Shown: positions 1 to 5,647 of the stretch, piece after piece
How the letters are laid out: the number at the start of each line of letters is the position of its first letter
How positions within the stretch are numbered: the stretch's first letter is position 1
The notes under the pieces: model-generated
The model's database searches: none
Told to the model about the DNA's origin: nothing
Seen by the model: only the letters and a program-made list of their open reading frames with translations
Assembly: GCA_018399395.1 (NCBI GenBank)
Contig: JAGYOI010000097.1
Span: 1-5,775, forward strand
Reading direction: 5' to 3'
Source of the DNA: Prolixibacteraceae bacterium
GTDB taxonomy: Bacteria; Bacteroidota; Bacteroidia; Bacteroidales; Prolixibacteraceae
Length of the DNA: 5,775 bases
Translations under genes and position numbers: made by a program

Positions 1-37
1 ACCAACCCCCTCCCCAAATGAAAATTCATTAAACACT

Positions 38-69
38 CGTCATTGCCAGCAGAGCGAAGCAAACTCTAG
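38..69. repeat. Candidate dispersed REP-like repeat in the gene-free left edge
   Basis: The stretch beginning CGTCATTGCCAGCAGAGCGA and ending in GAAGCAA resembles a short extragenic repeat (CGTCATTGCGAG...GCGAAGCAATC type) that I remember from many bacterial genomes. The ends TTGC (43-46) and GCAA (59-62) can pair, with one more G-U pair in the minus-strand RNA, giving a weak stem. It lies 35-60 bases downstream of the lipoprotein stop codon, a usual place for such elements. Only one copy is visible here, so the repeat status rests on memory. The rest of 1-96 holds no gene and no convincing terminator: AACAA-ATA-TTGTT just after the stop codon can pair but has no U-tract. Confidence 0.35.
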
Positions 70-96
70 CTTATAACCGGACAACAATATTTGTTT

Positions 97-597
97 TTAT
101 TGCTTTTCAAAAACACCCAACACATCAAAAACCTCGTTATCGACCAAAGCATCAAATTCTTGTTTCGATGGAGAAATCAGATAATGCTCTTCCCCTGCCT
201 CGATGGTGTCAACCTTTACAAAGCGGGAAAGAACCTCAACCGAACGCTCATCTGGGTTTAGCATGTATACAGCAAGCTTATCATCATAAAAACGTGCCAT
301 AAACACAGAATAGTACATCGAATCTTTAAACGACACAAAATAGCTGTTTTTATAATACCGGATGGTAACTTCATCATCGGCAGCATTTTTCTTTGTTATT
401 TTATAGGGATCGCCCATCACATTTATCGAATCTTCATCAATTTTAATCTGAAAAGTACTATCGCTATAAACACCTTTAAGCTCATCTGAAAATGACTTTA
501 CCCGCACGCCCCGCTGTGGATTGGGCTCGCTGAAATACACCTGGCCACATGCCGTGGCAAGTGCTAAAAAAACCAGTGAAATGAATATATGTTTCAT
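97..597 (-). CDS. Small predicted lipoprotein of unknown function
   Basis: A 166-residue protein I do not recognise at family level. Residues 1-16 form a short signal peptide (Lys2, then a hydrophobic run of Ile/Phe/Leu/Val/Ala), followed by Cys17 in the context LATAC. This is a relaxed lipobox, so it is probably lipid-anchored after signal peptidase II cleavage. No acidic Lol-like export signal follows the Cys; the next residues are GQVYF. The mature part is rich in alternating hydrophobic/polar stretches (for example residues 76-91 and 99-114) with many Tyr and Phe, suggesting a small beta-rich fold. The piece FSDELKGVYSDS (36-47) resembles a motif I remember from uncharacterised Bacteroidota lipoproteins. 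The ATG lies only 10 bases after the stop codon of the large receiver/ATP-grasp gene, so the two are very likely co-transcribed. No Shine-Dalgarno sequence is visible, as is normal in this phylum. Gene and lipoprotein status are well supported; the function is unknown. Confidence 0.85.
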   Translation of the reverse strand: MKHIFISLVFLALATACGQVYFSEPNPQRGVRVKSFSDELKGVYSDSTFQIKIDEDSINVMGDPYKITKKNAADDEVTIRYYKNSYFVSFKDSMYYSVFMARFYDDKLAVYMLNPDERSVEVLSRFVKVDTIEAGEEHYLISPSKQEFDALVDNEVFDVLGVFEKQ

Positions 598-607
598 ACG
601 TTTAATG

Positions 608-3600
608 TTACTGTTTTTGAGAAATCAGAATTTTTCGTTCACGACCATCCATTAATATCTCCAGCGGTTTTTCGAAACGCAAGTGTTTAACAAATTCTGT
701 TTTTTCAAGTACACGCACACTCTTAAGCATATCGATATTCACATACGAATCGGCCGAATCGTAGGGCACAGAATAATACCCCACATTCATTGATGTTACG
801 TTATGAAAAAAGTGTGAACCAAGTGAAGCATCTAATGGAAAATCTTCGAGCCCCATTTCAACAATTACCTTAGCCCTTGATATTTGTGACCACACAACCG
901 GTATGCCGGTATACGGGTCGCGCGACCCCCAGCGCCCGGGGCCTATAAGGATGTAGTCCCTTTTTTCATCTGACATTTTCTCGTTAAAAGCCCCCAACTG
1001 TTGGGCAATTTCACGGGTGCGTGTACGGTCGAATGTTGCGATATCAACATAAACAACATCACGTATCTCACGATTGATACCATTACCCATACCAGCGGTT
1101 GCATACATTAAGGTGTTCGCTTCATCAGCCCTGCCAATGTCTACGGTCACCATTTCCTCTTTTCGGATCAAGGGCTTAATTTGCAATAAATAAAGTGTTG
1201 GCAAACCATTATCGGGTGTTTTCTCCAGGTCAACCGTATATTCCAGCTCAACAGGCACCCCCATGGCTTCCCTAAACAGCTTTAACAACAAGTGCAACGA
1301 ATCGGCAAGCGGGAAATAGCGGTACTTCAAAATACTTGAAAAGTCTACCACTTTTATACCGCGCGTATTGGTTCCGGGTAATAAAATATCATTTTCAAGG
1401 TCGAAAGTTGAAGCACAATAAGTAAGCGTTCCATCTTTATCGGCTTCTTTTACCGAGTATTTTTTTATGGTCGCCATCTCTCCTTCTTCGTCAAGGTTAT
1501 ATTCTGTACGCGACATATCAATGGCATAAAATTCTTTTTGTGAATCGCGGATTTGATCCGATATGGAAGAAGGGTTTATTTTAGGAAATTTAGGGCAAAA
1601 CCGGTACGATTTTTCGCCCCCCACAACATACATCCCAAGGCCAACACCTGCAACAGCAAAACCATCGGCCGGCTGCATGTACGACACCGGATAATAGTTG
1701 TACGACTGGGCAATACCGCTAATATGCGGGTAATACTTACCATTAAACTCATGCCCCACAACCTCCTGGATAATTACAGCCATTTTTTCTTCTTCGATTT
1801 TATAATTCACCGCATTGAAATACGAACGGGCTGTTTTTTCAAAAGTAGAAGCATAAACAAGCTTAATAGCTTCCCGAAGTTGTTTTTGCCGCACATTAAT
1901 ATCGGGATGATTGTTAGGAAGCAGATAAGTACTGTAAACCCCGGCAAAGGGTTGCAAAAGTGAATCTTCGAATAAACCGGATGAACGCACCGCCAACGGC
2001 CTTCTCATATTCACAAGGTACAAGAACAGCTTCTCGTTAAGCGCTTCACTGATTTTGCCTTTCAGGAATAACTCGTTAATGTTGTTGTAATTATGCTGGA
2101 CAATAATTTTATTGTATAAATCATTTGCCTCAACAAATGAATCAAACTCAAGTGCCCCAATAATTGCTGTTGCGGGAATACGAATGTTCACATCCGGAAT
2201 AATCTTCTTAAAATCGATATTTTCAATAAAATTAGAAATAAACGCCAGGCCTCTCCCCTTTCCTCCCAGCGAACCTTTTGAAAGCCTGATGATGTAACGG
2301 TTATCTTTCACCAGTGTAGGGTCGAAATTTACAATTCGCCCGCGCAACTGTTGCATTTTAACCTTTTCAAATACTTTCAGTATAAATTCCCTTACATCTT
2401 TTTTCTGCTCAAACTCATCGGCCTGCCTTACTTTCAGCAACTCGGCCATGTTAATCTCGCCGCGTGCCATCAACCATTTCGAAAATTCATTTCTTGATGC
2501 ATGATATAGAATCGACTCGATAGGAACTTTCTTCATTAACTCCTGAAACTCGTGCAGGGAATGTGCATCAGCAACCTTTCGTCCATCGGGCATCAAGAAT
2601 TCAAAATTACCAAAGCCCAAACGGTGATAAATAAAACGCTGAATATCTTTCGATAAACTATCGGAATCTTTATCAATAAAATCGGCATCTATTTCACTCG
2701 CTCTTTTTTTATTCTTTACATCATGCGATTGCAGTAAAAGCGGCACCTTAAATTTAAGTATTGAATTAACATACTTCAATAAATCAACCCCCGCGTCAAT
2801 ATCATCACTCCCGTATTTTGAGAATTTCACATCGCTGATCACGCACAACAGGTTATCTTTATAATGATCAATTATTGAAACAGCATCTTCGTAGTTGCTC
2901 ACCAAAAGTATTTTAGGCCTGGCCCGCATTTTAAGAATCATGTGCAGCTCATCAGTTGAATCGTCTGAGACGAGGTTTTGAGTTTGAAGCATTACATTCG
3001 TATAAAGCAATGGCAAGTACCTCGAATAATATTTCACTGAATCTTCAACCAGAAGAATAATCCTGACATTACCAACCAGAACATCGCGTTGAACATTTTT
3101 CTTGTCCTCGATATATTTAATCATGGCAAGAAAAATGCTGGTATTACCATTCCACACAAAAACCCTGTCGATATAATGAAGCGGTTCTGAAGTTTCGGTA
3201 AAATAAGTGAGGTCGTAATTGTTATTTACGAGCAACAATATAGGCAACCGCGGCTTTTTGTGGTTTATGCCGCGTGCAATATCGAGCGGGGCCTCACGGT
3301 CGATCCCTGCCATAATAATCACCATGTCGAAATGCCTTGACTTAAGGGCATCAACTGCTTCTTGTTTTGTATTTACACTTGTAAAACGGGGGGCTGAATA
3401 TAAATTAAGCTGTAAATACTCGCCAAATATTTTATCGGAAAATTGTCCCTCGCGAACAATGGAATAAGCATCGTATTTTGTAGCGACCAATAAAATCTCT
3501 TTAACCTTGGTCGGCATCAATTCCTGAAAAATATCGCGGTCGTTTTTGCGTTTTTCATATACCGAAGAAAGATCAATACTTTCAATATCAACCATAGTGC

Positions 3601-3610
3601 TGTTTTTCAT
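608..3610 (-). CDS. Receiver-domain / PPDK_N-type ATP-grasp protein (PEP/pyruvate-binding domain protein)
   Basis: A 1000-residue cytoplasmic protein. Residues 36-170 look like a degenerate receiver domain: the beta-3 end reads FDMVIIM with Met where the phospho-Asp should be. Residues 181-330 form a second receiver with the usual active-site set: Glu189/Asp190, Asp260 in VISDVKF, Ser295 and Lys314. It has about 25 extra residues between the acidic pair and Asp260. Residues 340-430 are a linker domain with a YHASRNEFSKWL motif (369-380). Residues 440-815 match the nucleotide-binding domain of pyruvate phosphate dikinase and PEP synthase: GGKG (Lys451), VRSSG (Arg542), ED and FAG (548-557), Glu790 and Gln810 in LLQIKP, all positions that bind ATP in PPDK. 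No TSH-type phosphohistidine domain or PEP/pyruvate TIM barrel follows. Instead residues 816-1000 carry GPGRWGSRDP (890-899) and GSHFFHN (931-937). It is therefore unlikely to be a complete PEP synthase; the substrate is unknown. Met6 is an alternative start. The lipoprotein gene follows after 10 bases. Confidence 0.93.
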   Translation of the reverse strand: MKNSTMVDIESIDLSSVYEKRKNDRDIFQELMPTKVKEILLVATKYDAYSIVREGQFSDKIFGEYLQLNLYSAPRFTSVNTKQEAVDALKSRHFDMVIIMAGIDREAPLDIARGINHKKPRLPILLLVNNNYDLTYFTETSEPLHYIDRVFVWNGNTSIFLAMIKYIEDKKNVQRDVLVGNVRIILLVEDSVKYYSRYLPLLYTNVMLQTQNLVSDDSTDELHMILKMRARPKILLVSNYEDAVSIIDHYKDNLLCVISDVKFSKYGSDDIDAGVDLLKYVNSILKFKVPLLLQSHDVKNKKRASEIDADFIDKDSDSLSKDIQRFIYHRLGFGNFEFLMPDGRKVADAHSLHEFQELMKKVPIESILYHASRNEFSKWLMARGEINMAELLKVRQADEFEQKKDVREFILKVFEKVKMQQLRGRIVNFDPTLVKDNRYIIRLSKGSLGGKGRGLAFISNFIENIDFKKIIPDVNIRIPATAIIGALEFDSFVEANDLYNKIIVQHNYNNINELFLKGKISEALNEKLFLYLVNMRRPLAVRSSGLFEDSLLQPFAGVYSTYLLPNNHPDINVRQKQLREAIKLVYASTFEKTARSYFNAVNYKIEEEKMAVIIQEVVGHEFNGKYYPHISGIAQSYNYYPVSYMQPADGFAVAGVGLGMYVVGGEKSYRFCPKFPKINPSSISDQIRDSQKEFYAIDMSRTEYNLDEEGEMATIKKYSVKEADKDGTLTYCASTFDLENDILLPGTNTRGIKVVDFSSILKYRYFPLADSLHLLLKLFREAMGVPVELEYTVDLEKTPDNGLPTLYLLQIKPLIRKEEMVTVDIGRADEANTLMYATAGMGNGINREIRDVVYVDIATFDRTRTREIAQQLGAFNEKMSDEKRDYILIGPGRWGSRDPYTGIPVVWSQISRAKVIVEMGLEDFPLDASLGSHFFHNVTSMNVGYYSVPYDSADSYVNIDMLKSVRVLEKTEFVKHLRFEKPLEILMDGRERKILISQKQ

Positions 3611-3661
3611 CTAAAAACACTAAAGTACTAAAATTAAAAAAGCAAAACACCGATGAAAATC

Positions 3662-3694
3662 AAAAAAAACAGGAACTGTAAAGAACAGCCCCTG
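3662..3694 (-). terminator. Intrinsic terminator of the peroxiredoxin gene
   Basis: Read on the minus strand, CAGGGGCUGU (3694-3685), a 5-base loop and ACAGUUCCUG (3679-3670) form an unbroken 10-pair stem with two internal G-U pairs, followed directly by eight U residues (3669-3662). On the plus strand the same arms have two A-C mismatches and no U-tract, so the signal is directional. It starts 26 bases past the peroxiredoxin stop codon and ends about 50 bases before the start of the large receiver/ATP-grasp gene. That separates the two transcription units and implies a promoter for the large gene within roughly 3611-3661. I could not pick that promoter with confidence. Confidence 0.88.
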
Positions 3695-3720
3695 CCACAT
3701 TATCTAATAATCACTAACAA

Positions 3721-4350
3721 TTAATGTTCTGAAAGGTACTTGGCAACGCCCACCGAGGATGCATCCATTGCATCATCCCCTTCTTTCCAGTTCGCAGGGC
3801 ACACTTCCCCGTTTTCCTCAAAGTGCTGCAAGGCGTCTACCATGCGTAAAGCTTCGTCAACACTACGCCCAAGTGGCATGTCATTAACCAATGAATGACG
3901 CACGAGCCCTTCTTTGTCAATCAAAAACAATCCGCGATATGCAACAGGCTCTCCTTCAAAAACAGCTTCGCCTTCATCGCTATAATTATATTCACCGGCC
4001 AGCACATCGTAATTCATCGATATGGTTTTAGAAATATCGGCAACGATAGGAAACTTAACGCCCTTAATTCCACCATTGTTTTTCTCGGTGTTTAACCATG
4101 CCCAGTGTGAAAACTCTGAATCGGTTGAACAGCCCACAACAGCCACGCCCCTTTTTTCGAATTCTTCAATTTTATTCTGGAATGCAATTATTTCGGTAGG
4201 ACAAACAAAGGTGAAATCTTTAGGGTAAAAGAAGAACAACACATATTTGTCTCCTTCATATTGCTTTAGCGAGAAGTTCTCTACGATATCATTTCCGTTA
4301 ACAACTGCCGCGGCATTAAATTCTGGTGCTTTTTTTCCAACTAAACTCAT
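3721..4350 (-). CDS. Typical 2-Cys peroxiredoxin (AhpC/Prx1 subfamily)
   Basis: A 209-residue cytoplasmic thiol peroxidase that reduces hydrogen peroxide, organic hydroperoxides and probably peroxynitrite. The peroxidatic Cys50 sits in the signature FYPKDFTFVCPTEI, with Pro43 and Thr47 of the PxxxT/SxxC active site; Arg139 in AYRG is the likely catalytic arginine. The resolving Cys184 is in GEVCPANW, so two disulfides would form across a head-to-tail dimer. A third Cys (Cys74, VVGCSTDSEF) is common in the family. The length and extended C-terminus fit the Prx1 type rather than the shorter (about 187-residue) AhpC. GGIK (93-96) and a terminal YL (205-206) sit where hyperoxidation-sensitive enzymes have GGLG and YF. 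No AhpF or thioredoxin reductase gene is nearby, so the reductant is not evident. It is divergent from the PerR-like regulator, which suggests peroxide-inducible control, and is followed by its own terminator. Confidence 0.97.
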   Translation of the reverse strand: MSLVGKKAPEFNAAAVVNGNDIVENFSLKQYEGDKYVLFFFYPKDFTFVCPTEIIAFQNKIEEFEKRGVAVVGCSTDSEFSHWAWLNTEKNNGGIKGVKFPIVADISKTISMNYDVLAGEYNYSDEGEAVFEGEPVAYRGLFLIDKEGLVRHSLVNDMPLGRSVDEALRMVDALQHFEENGEVCPANWKEGDDAMDASSVGVAKYLSEH

Positions 4351-4408
4351 ATAATTTCAATTTTAGGTTTTAAACTTAAATGTTTTTATTTCATTTTTGT
4401 ATCTGTTA

Positions 4409-4439
4409 CAAATTAAACTAAAATAACAATTAAAAACAA
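4409..4439 (-). promoter_or_regulatory. Candidate promoter for the peroxiredoxin gene
   Basis: On the minus strand, TTG (4439-4437) is followed after 20 bases by TTAATTTG (4416-4409), one mismatch from the Bacteroidota primary-sigma -7 consensus TAnnTTTG; the spacing fits the -33/-7 arrangement. Transcription would start near 4400, giving a leader of about 50 bases before the ATG at 4350. The candidate regulator boxes lie on or just upstream of it. In DNA this AT-rich, one mismatch is weak evidence on its own. Confidence 0.45.
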
Positions 4440-4452
4440 GTCAATATTGTTA
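4424..4452. repeat. Inverted repeat TAACAAT-N15-ATTGTTA in the divergent control region
   Basis: A perfect 7-base inverted repeat: TAACAAT at 4424-4430 and ATTGTTA at 4446-4452. The half-sites are 22 bases apart, about two helical turns, so both face the same side of the DNA, as expected for a dimeric or paired-dimer regulator. It spans the -33 element proposed for the peroxiredoxin promoter. It does not match the Fur/PerR core, and a chance origin is possible in AT-rich sequence. Confidence 0.3.
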
Positions 4453-4467
4453 AAATAAGATTTATTT
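4453..4467. promoter_or_regulatory. Candidate Fur/PerR-type operator
   Basis: The 15-mer AAATAAGATTTATTT is a 7-1-7 palindrome with six of seven pairs matching. It contains ATAA-N3-TTAT, the core shared by the Fur and PerR box consensus sequences (ATAATnATTAT), although the flanks differ from both. It lies just upstream of the proposed peroxiredoxin -33 element and 145 bases before the start of the PerR-like gene, so it could serve one or both divergent promoters. The position and symmetry are seen directly; the assignment to this regulator is inferred. Confidence 0.4.
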
Positions 4468-4488
4468 GTCGTTATTTTTTTATTTGTC
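4461..4488. repeat. Direct repeat TTTATTTGTC (two copies, 18-base period)
   Basis: TTTATTTGTC occurs at 4461-4470 and again at 4479-4488, with GTTATTTT between. The first copy overlaps the right half of the candidate Fur/PerR-type palindrome. The copies could be paired regulator contacts or -33-type TTTG elements, or a local duplication in low-complexity DNA. Confidence 0.35.
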
Positions 4489-4581
4489 TGTTTTTCTTAC
4501 CTTTACACACTTTAAATATTTGTTAACTGGCCATTTGAAAATGAATTTAGCACAAAATGATACAAGTAGTTGTATTTTTTA

Positions 4582-4589
4582 TATTTTTG
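4582..4589 (+). promoter_or_regulatory. Candidate -7 element for the PerR-like gene
   Basis: TATTTTTG matches TAnnTTTG exactly and would place the transcript start about 15-20 bases before the ATG at 4613. No TTG lies at the expected 19-21 base spacing upstream, so the match is incomplete. A second option further up is TACCTTTA (4498-4505), one base off the consensus, which would give a leader of about 100 bases. Neither can be chosen from sequence alone. Confidence 0.3.
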
Positions 4590-4612
4590 TATTGATTACA
4601 ATTTATCGTATT

Positions 4613-5020
4613 ATGGAACAATTCAGAAAACATTTAACTGCTCACGATATCAAGCCATCGTTACAACGAATGATGATTTACGAATATCTTTATAAAAACC
4701 ACAACCACCCTACCGCTGATGACATTTACAGCGCCTTGGCACCTTCTATTCCCACCTTATCGAAAACTACGGTTTACAACACCTTAAAGCTGTTTGTAAC
4801 AAATGGGGTTGCTATTGTTCTGAATATTGAAGGCAATGAATTGCGATACGATGCCGACACATCGGTACACGGGCATTTTAAATGTAAGGGTTGTGGCAAT
4901 TTATTCGACATTAAAATCACAACACCACCTGACATAGAAGGAATTGAAGGCTTTCAGGTTGATGAGTATCAAATTAATTTGAAAGGATATTGTAAGATTT
5001 GTAAGAAAACAGAAAAATAG
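4613..5020 (+). CDS. perR: Fur-family transcriptional repressor, PerR-like peroxide sensor
   Basis: A 135-residue metal-dependent repressor. The N-terminal half is a winged helix with the family signature NHPTADDIY (31-39) and recognition helix LSKTTVYNTLKLF (49-61). The structural zinc site is Cys91/Cys94 with Cys127/Cys130. The regulatory site lines up with Bacillus subtilis PerR at a constant offset of five: His32, Asp80, His86, His88 and Asp99 correspond to PerR His37, Asp85, His91, His93 and Asp104. Asp rather than Glu at the last position is reported to favour peroxide sensing by iron-catalysed histidine oxidation, so PerR is more likely than Fur or Zur. The ATG at 4613 is chosen because family members begin 5-10 residues before this region. 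The frame stays open upstream to TTG 4466, with another ATG at 4541, but that extension is low-complexity and unlike the family. The gene is divergent from the peroxiredoxin gene, its probable target. Confidence 0.94.
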   Translation: MEQFRKHLTAHDIKPSLQRMMIYEYLYKNHNHPTADDIYSALAPSIPTLSKTTVYNTLKLFVTNGVAIVLNIEGNELRYDADTSVHGHFKCKGCGNLFDIKITTPPDIEGIEGFQVDEYQINLKGYCKICKKTEK

Positions 5021-5033
5021 AGTGTTTTTTTTT
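5006..5033 (+). terminator. Weak candidate terminator after the PerR-like gene
   Basis: AAAACA (5006-5011) can pair with TGTTTT (5023-5028) across an 11-base loop that contains the stop codon, followed by the rest of a run of nine T residues (5025-5033). The stem is short and almost all A-U, so it is a poor intrinsic terminator. The T-run directly after the gene is the main argument. Confidence 0.25.
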
Positions 5034-5038
5034 AATGC

Positions 5039-5114
5039 CACCAACATTGAACATATAATTCCTAATTTGGTTCCAAGTGGCTTTTATGGATTAACACATA
5101 CATTGATGTTGGTG
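5039..5114. repeat. Long-loop inverted repeat in the convergent gap
   Basis: CACCAACAT (5039-5047) and ATGTTGGTG (5106-5114) are perfect complements nine bases long with a 58-base interior. The interior has a small TTGG-TT-CCAA palindrome (5067-5076) but no open reading frame. The element fills most of the gap between the ends of the PerR-like gene and the shikimate kinase gene. Neither arm is followed by a U-tract in the useful direction, so it is not a standard terminator. It could be a transcript-stabilising stem or the remains of a small insertion. Confidence 0.35.
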
Positions 5115-5128
5115 ATACGGCACAGGCA

Positions 5129-5635
5129 TTACTTCAATGCCTTCAACACTTCATCATCCGACAAATCGTGGTCAAATTCCAAAACAACACCGGCTTGCTT
5201 ATACCATTTTTCACGCTTTGCCAGCGTTTCATCAATAAAAGCAATAAGCTCCTCTTCACTTTTTCCTTTAATTAGCGGCCTTTCAACTTTTGATTTTCTA
5301 AGCCGTTCGGCCAAAATACGTGGCGTCCCTTTCAAGTAAACAGATTTACCGGTTTTTTGTATGATATCCATGTTGTCGAAAAAACAAGGTGCACCACCCC
5401 CTGTGCCAATAACCACATCTTCAAACTCCGATAATTCAAGCAAGGCTTTACGCTCAATCTTTCTGAACCCATCTTCGCCGTCCTCGGCAAAAATTTGTGG
5501 TATTGTACGCATATTGCGCCGCTCAATATAATCGTCCATATCGATAAAAGTAAGGTTCAGGTTCTTAGCCAGACCCTTACCTGCTGTCGATTTTCCACTT
5601 CCCATGTATCCTATCAGGTATATACGCATATCCAT
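5129..5635 (-). CDS. aroK: Shikimate kinase
   Basis: A 168-residue cytoplasmic P-loop kinase that phosphorylates shikimate with ATP to shikimate 3-phosphate, the fifth step of the chorismate pathway to aromatic amino acids. The Walker A loop is GYMGSGKST (9-17). Asp32 and Asp34 in IDMDDYIE bind magnesium and shikimate, Arg58 in FRKIE and the GTGGGAP loop (77-83) bind shikimate, Arg119 in the ERPL lid closes over ATP, and REKWY (141-145) is the usual C-terminal family motif. The length is normal and no key residue is missing. ATG codons at 5635 and 5629 are both possible starts; GGA lies 4 bases before the first and 10 before the second, and the protein begins effectively at MRIYLIGYMG either way. 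It lies 12 bases after the stop of the upstream minus-strand gene, which implies co-transcription. aroK and aroL cannot be told apart by sequence alone; aroK is the usual name for a single copy. Confidence 0.97.
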   Translation of the reverse strand: MDMRIYLIGYMGSGKSTAGKGLAKNLNLTFIDMDDYIERRNMRTIPQIFAEDGEDGFRKIERKALLELSEFEDVVIGTGGGAPCFFDNMDIIQKTGKSVYLKGTPRILAERLRKSKVERPLIKGKSEEELIAFIDETLAKREKWYKQAGVVLEFDHDLSDDEVLKALK

Positions 5636-5647
5636 TTTCCGGTTTAG

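Noticed and set aside
1553..1963. Plus-strand open frame of 136 codons inside the large minus-strand gene
   Set aside because: It is antisense to the conserved ATP-grasp domain, shows no recognisable motif, and has the composition expected of a shadow frame.
3219..3467. Plus-strand open frame of 82 codons opposite the first receiver-like domain
   Set aside because: It lies wholly within a strongly supported gene on the other strand and has no start context or motif of its own.
3620..3627. TACTTTAG (minus strand) as a -7 element for the large receiver/ATP-grasp gene
   Set aside because: It has one mismatch, no -33 element at the right distance, and would leave almost no leader before the ATG; too weak to annotate.
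5022..5339. Plus-strand open frame beginning just after the PerR-like gene
   Set aside because: It runs into the antisense of shikimate kinase; the Ser/Phe-rich translation is typical of an antisense frame and has no domain signature.
5332..5526. Second minus-strand frame inside shikimate kinase
   Set aside because: It overlaps the Walker-type kinase gene in another frame; all conserved residues are in the main frame.
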